This document shows, piece after piece, positions 34,251 to 43,279 of a DNA stretch of 64,000 nucleotides. The DNA comes from Clostridium brassicae (GTDB taxonomy: Bacteria > Bacillota > Clostridia > Clostridiales > Clostridiaceae), in assembly GCF_026738875.1 (NCBI RefSeq), contig NZ_JAPQFJ010000003.1:62001-126000 (forward strand), given 5' to 3'. Under the pieces are notes generated by a model. The model was not told the DNA's origin and did no database searches. It saw nothing but the letters and a program-made list of their open reading frames with translations. Each line of letters opens with the position of its first letter. The stretch's first letter is position 1. Made by a program: the position numbers and the translations under genes.

Positions 34251-34517
34251 ATGAGAGTGAAGTTAATAAACATTTTATATATTGTTTTTTGTATAATAGG
34301 ACTTATTGTTGCGTATATCTATTTTAATTGGGATTTGAGTAGTTTTCATAAGAACATTCTTAGTACTATAAATTATAGTATAGCATCAATAGTAGGATGT
34401 TTGACGTTCATAGAAGCAAAGTTTTTTTCTGAAAATCATAAAAAATTAGGAGAAAAATTTTTTGGAATAGTACTTTTAATAACAAGTTTATCAAGAATAT
34501 TTTTTATATGGATTTGA
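34251..34517 (+). CDS. small membrane protein (88 aa)
   Basis: GGGGGAAAG ribosome site, ATG 34251. Helices at about 5-25, 40-55 and 70-87 with a short charged loop (FFSENHKKLGEKFFG). Unknown family; monocistronic with terminator at 34544. Confidence 0.6.
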   Translation: MRVKLINILYIVFCIIGLIVAYIYFNWDLSSFHKNILSTINYSIASIVGCLTFIEAKFFSENHKKLGEKFFGIVLLITSLSRIFFIWI

Positions 34518-34543
34518 AATAACATATAGTAGTCAAACAACAA

Positions 34544-34582
34544 AAGAGCATAGAACAATAAACAGATTGTCCTATGCTCTTA
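34544..34582 (+). terminator. bidirectional terminator between convergent genes
   Basis: AAGAGCATAGAACAAT / ATTGTCCTATGCTCTT, one mismatch, followed by TAATTTATTT. Confidence 0.85.
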
Positions 34583-34607
34583 ATTTATTTAATAATACGT
34601 AGTACAT

Positions 34608-35156
34608 TTATTCTAAATTCTCACTCAAAATATACTTCATTAAAGTATTAGATATTTTTAAGGCCTCTTTTCTGTTAGAGGCAGGAGCAGATATCATTAG
34701 TCCATTAACCCCAGTCCATTGTTTACTACTTGCATATAAATCTTCTGGTTCCATTATATTAATGGTTAACTGATTAAAATCATCATTAATATATATAGTT
34801 CCGTATAGTACATTTGAAAAGGTTTGTGACTTATTAATGAAATAGTATCCAATACTAGATCTATTAAATTCATCAAATTTTAATTCTATTTCTTTCCTTT
34901 CGTTTTGTTTAGGAAATTCTAAATCATTAACTTTTATTTTTCCTACAAATTTTTTGCCGAAAATTAAATTTTCTGATAATTTCCCGTTTATTGAAATGGT
35001 TACCTTCTCAACAAATTGATTGTTTGTTTTTCCTAACCTGTATTTTATACCTTGAAAAGTTTTGTTATATGTTCTAGGTAAAGCGGTATACAGATAGATT
35101 AATATTAGTATTCCTAATAATGCTCCTAATATAATTCTTATACGTATTTTTTTCAT
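34608..35156 (-). CDS. membrane-anchored extracytoplasmic protein (182 aa)
   Basis: An N-terminal anchor (about 6-25) is followed by a beta-rich extracytoplasmic domain with strands KFVGKIKVNDLEF, LYGTIYINDDFNQLTINI and a final helix. The layout resembles small Firmicute lipoprotein-like ligand domains, but there is no lipobox. Function unknown. It is convergent with 34251. The 35157-35466 gap carries the two promoter regions only. Confidence 0.6.
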   Translation of the reverse strand: MKKIRIRIILGALLGILILIYLYTALPRTYNKTFQGIKYRLGKTNNQFVEKVTISINGKLSENLIFGKKFVGKIKVNDLEFPKQNERKEIELKFDEFNRSSIGYYFINKSQTFSNVLYGTIYINDDFNQLTINIMEPEDLYASSKQWTGVNGLMISAPASNRKEALKISNTLMKYILSENLE

Positions 35157-35466
35157 AAAGAAATTCTCCCTATCTATTATTTACAAAATAATTCTATTAT
35201 ATTGTTTTCATTTTAATTGGTTAAGTTATATTAATGTTATTATTTTCCAAGGCTTTATTTAAATTATATAATCTTCTAACTAATTTTTCAATGCTAAATG
35301 TACAAAATTAATCATAAATGGAATGATTTCCTGGAACAAGAAGTAAGGTTGTAGAATTACCCAAGTGAAATTGAACTATTATAGTAAATGCTTTACAATA
35401 GATAGTATATGTATAATAAATACATAATTACTACTTTAAGTTATTAAAAGAAAAGGAGAGATTAAT

Positions 35467-35961
35467 ATGAATAAAAAAACAATAACAGTATTTCTTTTAA
35501 GTGCTTTAATTTTAGGACAAGGTTTCGCAACAAATGTACAAGCTCAAGAAAATAGTTCGAATTATATAGTTAAAAGTAGTTCAATAAAAAATAATGGCAA
35601 ATCCCAATATCGACAAATTGATAATTTTACACAATCACAGATACCAGAAACAAATGAAAAGTTTGACATATTACCAACAGGAATAGGTACGTACACATAT
35701 GATTATACTGCAACAGTTAGCAAGGTAAATATGAAGATAAGTTTTAATGAGAGAGCATTAAATTTTGAAGTACTTTTAAAAAATTCATCAGGGCGTACAA
35801 TAGCTAGTAGATCTTTTGTTGACTGGGAAGCGCCAGATGGTAGTAAAGGAGTTAAAAAAGTACATTTGAGAGGTAACACAAAAATAGGTGAAAAATATAC
35901 AATTGAAATAATTAATTATGACTCTGTAATTGTTAACGGGACTATTAATGTAGAAGGATAG
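35467..35961 (+). CDS. secreted protein, tandem paralogue A (164 aa)
   Basis: Clear signal peptide (MNKKTITVFLLSALILGQG..., cleavage near VQA-QEN) and a mature domain of about 137 residues, beta-rich, with YTYDYTATVSKVNM, NFEVLLKNSSGRTI and a conserved SFVDWEAPDGSKGVKKV stretch. It reads as a compact jelly-roll or FN3-like extracellular domain. By hand count it is about 80% identical to paralogue B 591 bp downstream, including promoter and terminator surroundings. No cysteine in A. I recognise no family; a secreted binding protein or bacteriocin-like factor is possible. Confidence 0.75.
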   Translation: MNKKTITVFLLSALILGQGFATNVQAQENSSNYIVKSSSIKNNGKSQYRQIDNFTQSQIPETNEKFDILPTGIGTYTYDYTATVSKVNMKISFNERALNFEVLLKNSSGRTIASRSFVDWEAPDGSKGVKKVHLRGNTKIGEKYTIEIINYDSVIVNGTINVEG

Positions 35962-35998
35962 ACTCTATGTATTTATTTTAAAATGGAGTGAAGATATA

Positions 35999-36030
35999 GG
36001 AGCAATTTCATATTTTATGAGGTTGCTTTT
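35999..36030 (+). terminator. terminator of paralogue A
   Basis: AGCAATTTCAT / ATGAGGTTGCT with an intervening ATTTT, then TTTATTAT. The same hairpin follows paralogue B. The rest of the 35962-36552 gap is AT-rich with no supported gene. Confidence 0.65.
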
Positions 36031-36474
36031 ATTATAATCAAATTTTAATGATGTATTCAATAGAAATAAGTATGTTATTAAAGATTAAGTTTATATAAAA
36101 ATGGATATAAACGTTTATATTACTAACTTTAGTCGATTTACGTGTATATATCTTAAAGATACATGAATGTTTAAGTATACATTGAGGGTATGTTAAATAA
36201 ATAAAATAAGTACAAGCCATCTAAAGTGAATTATTATAAGAGGTCACCCTTTTTTATCTTGGTTTTAAGTAAATGAAGTTTTGGTTGTATTTGTGTATTT
36301 TCTTTTGGTTTTTAGTAAAAGAAAATACCGACAACGTTCTTTGGTTTAGCATATAATTTATATGTAAGATAAAGATTAAATTACTGTATAAATAAAGGAT
36401 AAAGGAGTTTTGTTGTAAACTGTTACTGCTTTCAATACATGAAATTAATAAAAAAATGGGTGTGCATACAATAA

Positions 36475-36503
36475 TTGACATAAAACACTAAATGGTTTAT
36501 AAT
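36475..36503 (+). promoter_or_regulatory. sigma-A promoter of paralogue B
   Basis: TTGACA (36475-36480), 17 bp, TATAAT (36498-36503). The -10 surroundings (TATAATAAATACATAATTAC) are shared with paralogue A, whose -35 is weaker. Confidence 0.8.
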
Positions 36504-36552
36504 AAATACATAATTACCATTTTGAACAATTAAAGGGGAAGGGGAAATTAAT

Positions 36553-37047
36553 ATGAATAAAAAAACAATAACAGCATTTATTTTAAGTGCTTTAATTTTA
36601 GGACAAGGTTTAGTAACAAATGTACAAGCTCAAGAAAATAGTTCGAATTATATAGTTAAAAGTAGTTCAATAAAAGATAATGGTGGATTCGAGTATTGCG
36701 AAATTGATAATTTTATAGAATCACGAATGCCAGATATAAATGAAAAATTTGACGTATTACCAACAGGAATAGGTACGTACAAATATGGTTATACTGCAAA
36801 AGCTAACAAGGTAAATATAAATATAGCTTTTAATGAAAGAGCATTAAATTTTGAAGTACTTTTAAAAAATTCATCAGGGCGTACAATAGCTAATAAATCT
36901 TTTGTTGACTGGGAAGCGCCAGATGGTAGTAAAGGAGTTAAAAAAGTACATTTGAGAGGCAACACAAAAATAGGTGAATACTATACAATTGAAATCATTA
37001 ATTATGACTCTGTAATGATTGGAGGAACTATCAATATAAGAGGATAG
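36553..37047 (+). CDS. secreted protein, tandem paralogue B (164 aa)
   Basis: Same length and signal peptide as paralogue A. Differences concentrate in residues 42-65 and 76-92 (e.g. YCEIDNFIESRMPD against YRQIDNFTQSQIPE), while the central NFEVLLKNSSGRTI and the DWEAPDGSKGVKKVHLRGNT stretch (read in parts) is unchanged. That pattern suggests diversification of one face. A single cysteine is added. Strong own promoter. Exported; function unknown. Confidence 0.75.
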   Translation: MNKKTITAFILSALILGQGLVTNVQAQENSSNYIVKSSSIKDNGGFEYCEIDNFIESRMPDINEKFDVLPTGIGTYKYGYTAKANKVNINIAFNERALNFEVLLKNSSGRTIANKSFVDWEAPDGSKGVKKVHLRGNTKIGEYYTIEIINYDSVMIGGTINIRG

Positions 37048-37088
37048 ATTTTATGTATTTATCTTAAAATAGAATAAAGAAGATATAT

Positions 37089-37120
37089 GGGCAATCTCAT
37101 ATTTAATGAGGTTGATCTTA
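37089..37120 (+). terminator. terminator-like hairpin of paralogue B
   Basis: GCAATCTCAT / ATGAGGTTG around ATTTA, in the position equivalent to 35999-36030. Confidence 0.5.
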
Positions 37121-37161
37121 TTACATATTTACACACTAAAATATGCAATTATTCAATAAAT

Positions 37162-37431
37162 TTAATCTTCTTTTTCAAAAATCAAATCAAATTTTTTAAT
37201 TACGCCATCATGTCCATTAAATGCTGAAGGGATAGCAGTAACAAATCCCACTATAAAAAAGGGGGCTATCGCATTAAGAAATTTACATACAATGTACTGT
37301 TTTAAAAGTTTAAATTGAACACAATATATTGTAGAATTTATTATTAGTGCGACAACTCCTTTTGAACTAGTCTTTTTTATATTTCCTTCACAAGAGGTAC
37401 ATTTTAAATATGCAATAGTCCTATTTTTAAC
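37162..37431 (-). pseudogene. start-less frame: half zinc-ribbon plus membrane segment
   Basis: An 89-codon open frame on the minus strand without ATG, GTG or TTG near its beginning. It reads ...LKCTSCEGNIKKTSSKGV, then a hydrophobic stretch (CKFLNAIAPFFIVGFVTAI) and ends FDLIFEKED. The CxxC unit looks like the first half of a short zinc ribbon, as in small zinc-ribbon membrane proteins. Lack of a start codon and of the second CxxC suggests a 5'-truncated remnant; an ATT start is the alternative. Confidence 0.4.
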
Positions 37432-37495
37432 CTATATTTTATAATATTATATTAAAACTATAAAACAATTTCATTTAATATTATTTCAATATATT

Positions 37496-38305
37496 TTATT
37501 TTGAGCATGTTAATAAAGATTTTATTAAACGAGAAGTTATATGTTTAACATCATAACAAGCTTTGGAAGTTGTAAAGTTTTTAAATGAAGATACTGGCAC
37601 ATAACTCATATTATATTCTTTTCCTGCAATTCTGAGATTATTACTAAAGCCAGATAAATCTTTAGTATTTTTATCATCAAAATTCCAATAACCTAATAAT
37701 CGTTTGGTTTTATCCTCTAAAGTTTCATTCATAAATTCACAAATCTCTTTATTATTTCTAACACAATTCCAAATCCTTATTTCATCTAATTGTCCAAAAT
37801 AACACGGGTGATTCATATACACAGAAGCTCCTATGCGTAATATTGAACTTGCAGAATTGTGTATGTCACGTACTTTAAAAGATTCATTATTGAAGTTTAT
37901 TTTACAACTTTCACATTCTTGCCCATCAACATAAATTATTATATCTGTATTTTTTAAACTGACAGCTACATGATGCCATTTGCTATCACAAAGATTAATT
38001 GTATGAACGGATTTTGTTATATCTTTATTTTCATAATATATTTGAAAAACTAATATATTTTCTCTTATTAAAGTAAATTTAAAATAACCATCAAAGATTT
38101 CCGAATTTGCATTTACATAACAATAATATGATATAATAGTATTCTCATATTTAAGTTTAGGCATCATTTTCATTTCTATTGTAAGTTCTCCATTTTTAGG
38201 AAGATACAAATTATTTTGAGAAGGTATAACATCTAAAGCTACTTGTTCTTCAAGAGCATAGGTTTCTTTATTTAATAATTCTATAGCAAAATTTTCTTTA
38301 AACAT
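37496..38305 (-). CDS. LamG/concanavalin-like domain protein without signal peptide
   Basis: 269 residues. The central part has the Laminin-G-3 signature: KWHHVAVSLKNTDIIIYVDG (about 115-134) and GQLDEIRIWNCVRNNKEI (about 171-188), followed by LLGYWNFDD. No signal peptide or membrane helix, unusual for this normally extracellular glycan-binding fold. Its start overlaps the end of the upstream gene by 8 nt, so the two are co-translated. It could be released by lysis or a phage/contractile-type device, or act inside the cell. Confidence 0.72.
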   Translation of the reverse strand: MFKENFAIELLNKETYALEEQVALDVIPSQNNLYLPKNGELTIEMKMMPKLKYENTIISYYCYVNANSEIFDGYFKFTLIRENILVFQIYYENKDITKSVHTINLCDSKWHHVAVSLKNTDIIIYVDGQECESCKINFNNESFKVRDIHNSASSILRIGASVYMNHPCYFGQLDEIRIWNCVRNNKEICEFMNETLEDKTKRLLGYWNFDDKNTKDLSGFSNNLRIAGKEYNMSYVPVSSFKNFTTSKACYDVKHITSRLIKSLLTCSK

Positions 38306-39029
38306 TATTTTCTCTTAAATATCTTACAAATTCGTCTGGTTTGCTAGAATATACATCAAAATCTGCATAAGTAATAATAGAATCAATATTAGTTCCACTA
38401 TTATAATCAATGGTTATTTCTCCTGAATTTTTAGGTTTTATATCACTTGAAAAAGTAATTCTTTTATCTTTTAATAAAAAAGACCCCTGTACATGTAATT
38501 CTTGGAATTTCAAATCTTCAGGGAGTTGAACTAGAATATCTTTTGCCCTAGGAATAAATTTAATTCCTAGTACTCCAAGGGTAACACTAGTTCCTAATGA
38601 TAAGGTTTTAGTTGCAAGAGTAGAAATTAGAGTTTTAACATTATTTGATTCGTTTATTTCTCCTACATGTTTTTCTGGTGATTCAATACTTGTAATTGAA
38701 CAAATACCATTTTCCATGTATTCTGTAAAATAAGAAGTTACATCTTTATTCCCGCCATTAGCTTCAACATGAACAAAATTTGATCTTGAAATACCTGTTG
38801 GGTCAGTTTGACAAAATTGACAAACAACTTCATTTTCAGTTAAATTACAAATACGTATCTTTCTATCCTTTGTAAAAAAGAAGCGAACATCTTGAATACC
38901 ACTTTCTGCTGTTGATAGAATATCACTATTAGAATTTTCTATAGAATTATTCTTCAAAATACCGGTGGCTAGCTCCGCTGTCTTAGCAATCACATCAACA
39001 GTTGAAATAATTTTATTGAATAAACCCAT
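38298..39029 (-). CDS. unknown protein, first gene of the LamG operon (243 aa)
   Basis: The N-terminus is amphipathic (MGLFNKIISTVDVIAKTAEL), followed by beta strands (KDRKIRICNLTENEVVCQFC), a hydrophobic middle (TKTLSLGTSVTLGVLGIKFI, about 140-159) and another beta-rich region. CQFCQ is the only close cysteine pair. No signal peptide. The 8-nt overlap with the LamG gene implies a joint function. I recognise no family. Confidence 0.65.
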   Translation of the reverse strand: MGLFNKIISTVDVIAKTAELATGILKNNSIENSNSDILSTAESGIQDVRFFFTKDRKIRICNLTENEVVCQFCQTDPTGISRSNFVHVEANGGNKDVTSYFTEYMENGICSITSIESPEKHVGEINESNNVKTLISTLATKTLSLGTSVTLGVLGIKFIPRAKDILVQLPEDLKFQELHVQGSFLLKDKRITFSSDIKPKNSGEITIDYNSGTNIDSIITYADFDVYSSKPDEFVRYLRENNV

Positions 39030-39196
39030 AAATAGTCTCCCTTGTAATTATTTTACTTTTATATATTATAATATTTTTACTACCGTGTCAATGTGTATTG
39101 AAAATTTTTCTATATTTTTTTATTTATTCATTACTAAATAAATGCAGTTAATAGAACATAAATACCGGTGAATAGAGTATCATAAATAGTGAATGG

Positions 39197-39308
39197 AGTA
39201 TAGAGAATAGTGAATAATAAAGGAGGATTTTGTCTTGGACAAAATCTTTTAACTATATTATAAAAGTTATTTATAGAATAAAATTCAACCCATACTATTC
39301 ACTATACT
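39197..39308 (+). repeat. palindromic intergenic element with internal terminator hairpin
   Basis: AGTATAGAGAATAGT (39197-39211) and ACTATTCACTATACT (39294-39308) are inverted copies with one mismatch. Inside lies GATTTTGT-CTTGG-ACAAAATC-TTTT (39226-39250), a terminator-like hairpin. No gene precedes it on the plus strand. It could be a small MITE-like relic or an sRNA terminator. Confidence 0.45.
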
Positions 39309-39471
39309 TTTATTATGAGTTATATAGATATCCCATGTGTTCTTATGAAAAATAATGTAAAAATAACATATAATATGAAATATCGTTATTGAATATTGAT
39401 GGCAAATGATAGTAAAATTAAATTGGTTAATAATGATCAAAATTAAAATAATATCTATAGAGGGAATTTAT

Positions 39472-41091
39472 ATGAAAAGATTAAAAATAAATTTAAGACT
39501 TCAGACGAAAATAGCAATTATGAATATAGTTATTATATTTATACCTTTAATAATTACAACTTTATTTATTTCAGATTTAAGAATGTTTGGTATAAAAAGC
39601 GAGATGAAAAAAAACACAATGAATATAGCTAAAATTATTTCAAATTCTAAGTTAATAATCAAGACTTTAGAAGATAATCAATCACCAGAAAATATTAGAA
39701 GCTATATGAATGGTATATTAAGTTGTGTGGATGATATTAATACTGTTGTAATAACGGATCTTCGTGCAAAAAGGTGTATTACTATAAAAGCTGATTCTAT
39801 AGAATCATCAGAAATGATTAATAATGAAATAAATGGGCAGATAAATATCCCTAAAATGCAAAATGATTATATGTCTGAAGGAGTAGAGAGTTTTGGAAAT
39901 CAAATTATAGCATTTTTACATGTTAGAAATGAAAAGGGAGTAAAAGTAGGTTATGTCATAGTTAAAAGTATTGTTGATAATATGGAAGATGTTGAGTATA
40001 AAGGTATAGCCAAATTACTATTTATTGAATTAGTAGGATTTTGTTTAGGGTTTTTAGGAATATTTGTATCGTCTAAAAGTATAAAAAAAACTCTTTTGGG
40101 ATATGAACCAGAACAAATATCAAAATTATATCTTCAGAAGGAAGAAGTATTGGATGCACTATATGAAGGAATAATTGTTATTGATGAAAAATTTAAAGTT
40201 ACGTTTTTTAATACTGCGGCTATAGAAATTCTAAGAATTAAAGATAGACAAGTAAATAATGATAATATAGATAACATTATATCAAGTTCATACATGAATA
40301 AGGTTATAAAAACTGGACAAGCAGAATATGATGTGGAAATGATTATAAATAATATTAAAATATTATGCAATATAATTCCAATTAAAGTTAAAAATGAGAT
40401 GGTAGGCGTAGTATGTATCTTTAGAGATAAGACAGAAGTTACAAGATTAGCAGAAGAAGTTACAGGAGTAAAGCAGATAGTTGAATCATTGAGAGCTAAT
40501 ACTCACGAATTTATGAATAAATTGCATGTAATACTAGGTTTAATACAAATTGGCGAGAGTGAAGAAGCAGAAAAATTTATTATTAATGAAACAAAACGGC
40601 AGCAAGAAAAGGTAAGTCGAGTTATAAATAATATAAAAAATCCTACAATTGCTGGGCTATTGCTTGGAAAAATGAGTAATGCCAAAGAAAATGGAGTTAA
40701 TTTATGTTTGGATAAAAACAGTATTCTAAAGAAAGGAAATGAAATAATAGAAAGTAATCTATTAATTACCATAATAGGAAATTTAATCGATAATGCTATT
40801 GATGCTATAAATATGTGTGATAAGTATGAGAGGTATATAAATATATTAATAAAACAAGAGAAGTATAGAATAGTTATAGAAGTAGAGGACAATGGTAAAG
40901 GAATTTTAAAAGATAATATAGATAAGATTTTTGAAAAAGGATTTTCAACAAAAGGAAGTAATAGAGGAAGAGGACTTGCAAGAGTAAATACCATTGTTAA
41001 AAATTTGAATGGAGAAATTAAGGTTTTATCAGAGTTTGAAGTTGGTACAAAATTCGTAGTTATTATTCCTAAAAAGGAGGATAAAAAGTGA
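39472..41091 (+). CDS. CitA/DcuS-family sensor histidine kinase
   Basis: 539 residues from ATG 39472 (AGGGAAT upstream). TM1 (about 12-32), extracellular PAS-like sensor (about 35-175), TM2 (about 180-200), cytoplasmic PAS (about 215-320), phospho-acceptor His345 in ANTHEFMNKLHVILGLI, and HATPase motifs DNAIDAI and GRGLARV. This family senses citrate, fumarate, malate or similar dicarboxylates, which fits the malate/fumarate/aspartate genes downstream. The regulator start overlaps its stop by 4 nt. Confidence 0.93.
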   Translation: MKRLKINLRLQTKIAIMNIVIIFIPLIITTLFISDLRMFGIKSEMKKNTMNIAKIISNSKLIIKTLEDNQSPENIRSYMNGILSCVDDINTVVITDLRAKRCITIKADSIESSEMINNEINGQINIPKMQNDYMSEGVESFGNQIIAFLHVRNEKGVKVGYVIVKSIVDNMEDVEYKGIAKLLFIELVGFCLGFLGIFVSSKSIKKTLLGYEPEQISKLYLQKEEVLDALYEGIIVIDEKFKVTFFNTAAIEILRIKDRQVNNDNIDNIISSSYMNKVIKTGQAEYDVEMIINNIKILCNIIPIKVKNEMVGVVCIFRDKTEVTRLAEEVTGVKQIVESLRANTHEFMNKLHVILGLIQIGESEEAEKFIINETKRQQEKVSRVINNIKNPTIAGLLLGKMSNAKENGVNLCLDKNSILKKGNEIIESNLLITIIGNLIDNAIDAINMCDKYERYINILIKQEKYRIVIEVEDNGKGILKDNIDKIFEKGFSTKGSNRGRGLARVNTIVKNLNGEIKVLSEFEVGTKFVVIIPKKEDKK

Positions 41092-41768
41092 TTAAGGTGT
41101 TAATAGTAGAAGATGATCCAATGGTAGCACAAATTAATAAAAAGTATACTGAAAGTATAGATAATTTTATAGTAATAAAAATTTGTAAAGATGGAATAGA
41201 AGCTTTTAATTACATAAAAGGAAATGAGGTAGATCTTGTTATATTAGATATTTATATGCCTAAACTAGATGGTATAGGATTATTAAAAAAAATGAGAAAA
41301 AATCAAATTTTAATAGATGTAATAGCTGTTACCGCAGCACAAAATGTAGAAAAAGTAGATGAGATGTTTAAATATGGAGTTGTTGATTACCTAATTAAAC
41401 CCTTTGAGTATAAAAGATTTAAAGAGGCTCTTGATAAATTTATGTTAAAGTATAAACTGTTACATGAGAAAACAGTAGTAGATCAAAAGGATCTTGATAA
41501 AATAACAAATATAAAAAATAAAAATTCTAAACCTCAACTTGAAAAAGGATTAAATATAAGAACTTTAAATAGGATTAGAAAGTGTATTGAAGGCTATAAA
41601 CAAAATAGTTTTACAAGTAATGATATAGCTGAAAAATTAAAACTTTCAAGAATTACTATAAGAAAATATATGGAATATATGGTATCCATACAGGAACTTA
41701 GAAGTGAAATAGAGTATGGATCAATAGGAAGACCTAAAAACATATATGTGAAAGGAACTGAAAAATAA
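41088..41768 (+). CDS. CitB/DcuR-family response regulator
   Basis: 226 residues from GTG 41088 (AAGGAGG upstream). Receiver with Asp9-Asp10, phosphoacceptor Asp54, Lys in LIKPFEYKRF; a linker; and a C-terminal HTH (about 170-222, TSNDIAEKLKLSRITIRKYM). It is the partner of the upstream kinase and the likely activator of the malic enzyme-transporter-fumarase genes in response to external C4-dicarboxylates. Confidence 0.93.
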   Translation: MIKVLIVEDDPMVAQINKKYTESIDNFIVIKICKDGIEAFNYIKGNEVDLVILDIYMPKLDGIGLLKKMRKNQILIDVIAVTAAQNVEKVDEMFKYGVVDYLIKPFEYKRFKEALDKFMLKYKLLHEKTVVDQKDLDKITNIKNKNSKPQLEKGLNIRTLNRIRKCIEGYKQNSFTSNDIAEKLKLSRITIRKYMEYMVSIQELRSEIEYGSIGRPKNIYVKGTEK

Positions 41769-42030
41769 ATATTAAGTTATATGAAAGGCGAGTGATTGTT
41801 TACTGGCCTTTTATATTTAATAAAATGAACAAACGTAGTGAATAGACCTATATATTTCAAGAAAATTGGGAAAATTCAAAATTGTGGAACGGTTGTTAAT
41901 AATATAACATAAATAAATATACTTACAAAAATATAAAAATAATTACAAAATATTTATTTTGTCCATTAAATACTGTATGTTAAATATAGACAATGAATTA
42001 ATTAATAATATAGCGTGGAGGCGATAATAT

Positions 42031-43206
42031 ATGAACTATAATGAAATAAGTTTAAAACTGCATGAAGAAAATAAAGGAAAAGTAGAAGTGATTTCAAAAA
42101 TTTCTGTTAAAAACAGAGATGATTTAAGTATTGCTTATACTCCTGGAGTTGCGGAGCCTTGTAAAAAGATTTATGAAGATAATGATAACGTTTACAAATA
42201 TACTTCAAAAGGAAATTTGGTAGCAGTTGTTTCAGATGGTACGGCAGTATTAGGACTTGGCGATATAGGACCAGAAGCAGCAATGCCAGTTATGGAAGGT
42301 AAGGCAATTTTATTCAAAGAATTTTCAGGTATAGATGCTTTCCCTATTTGTTTAGATACAAAGGATGTAGATGAAATAGTAAAGACTGTAAAATATTTAG
42401 CTCCAACTTTTGGAGGAATAAATTTAGAAGATATTTCAGCACCAAGATGTTTTGAAATAGAAAGAAGACTAAAGGAAGAATTAAATATTCCAGTGTTTCA
42501 TGATGATCAACATGGTACTGCAATAGTAGTTTTAGCAGGGCTTTTAAATGCATTAAAAGTAGTTAATAAAAACTTAGAACAAGGTAAGATTGTTATAAAT
42601 GGAGCTGGTTCAGCAGGAATTTCTATTTGCAAACTATTACTTTTAGCTGGCGCTAAAAATATAGTTGTATGTGATAAAAAAGGGGCTTTAGTAGAGGGTG
42701 CTGAATGGATGAACGGAGAGCAAAAGAAGATAGCTAAACATACTAATAGAAATTTTGAAAAAGGAACTATAAAAGAAATAATAAAAGAAAAAGATGTATT
42801 TATAGGAGTTTCAGGACCAAATGTATTAAACGCAGATATGGTATCAACTATGAACAATGACTCTATAGTATTTGCTATGGCTAATCCATCTCCAGAAATA
42901 ATGCCTAATGAAGCAAAACGTGGAGGAGCTAGAGTGGTTGCTACAGGAAGATCAGATTTCCCAAATCAAATAAATAATGTTTTAGTATTCCCTGGAATAT
43001 TTAGAGGGGCACTAGATGCTAGAGCATCAGATATAACCGAAGAAATGAAAATAGCAGCGGCAAAGGCAATAGCAAGTATAGTTACAGATGAGGAATTAAA
43101 TGAAGATTATATAATACCTGATGCATTTAATAAAAAAGTTGTTTTAGCAGTATCAAAAGAAGTAGAAAAAGCGGCAAGAAAGATTGGGATTGCAAGAAAA
43201 TATTAG
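42031..43206 (+). CDS. NAD(P)-dependent malic enzyme
   Basis: 391 residues, the short prokaryotic form. YTPGVAEPC (Tyr general acid), VSDGTAVLGLGDIGPEAAMP and GKAILFKEFSGIDAFPI (metal ligands), FHDDQHGTAIV, and the Rossmann GAGSAGISI (about 191-199). It decarboxylates L-malate to pyruvate and CO2 with NAD(P) reduction. First gene of a set with a dicarboxylate carrier, aspartate racemase and fumarase. The 41769-42030 leader contains TTGTC..GACAA half sites (about 41959-41995) that could bind the DcuR-type regulator. Confidence 0.95.
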   Translation: MNYNEISLKLHEENKGKVEVISKISVKNRDDLSIAYTPGVAEPCKKIYEDNDNVYKYTSKGNLVAVVSDGTAVLGLGDIGPEAAMPVMEGKAILFKEFSGIDAFPICLDTKDVDEIVKTVKYLAPTFGGINLEDISAPRCFEIERRLKEELNIPVFHDDQHGTAIVVLAGLLNALKVVNKNLEQGKIVINGAGSAGISICKLLLLAGAKNIVVCDKKGALVEGAEWMNGEQKKIAKHTNRNFEKGTIKEIIKEKDVFIGVSGPNVLNADMVSTMNNDSIVFAMANPSPEIMPNEAKRGGARVVATGRSDFPNQINNVLVFPGIFRGALDARASDITEEMKIAAAKAIASIVTDEELNEDYIIPDAFNKKVVLAVSKEVEKAARKIGIARKY

Positions 43207-43279
43207 AATGCAGTTATAGAAATATATTTTACTAAATTAAATGTATTTCTATAATGGCAAATGTTTAGGAGGGTATGAT

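Noticed and set aside
39226-39250. Terminator of the LamG operon
   Set aside because: That operon is on the minus strand and begins at 39029, so the hairpin is upstream of its start, not at its end.
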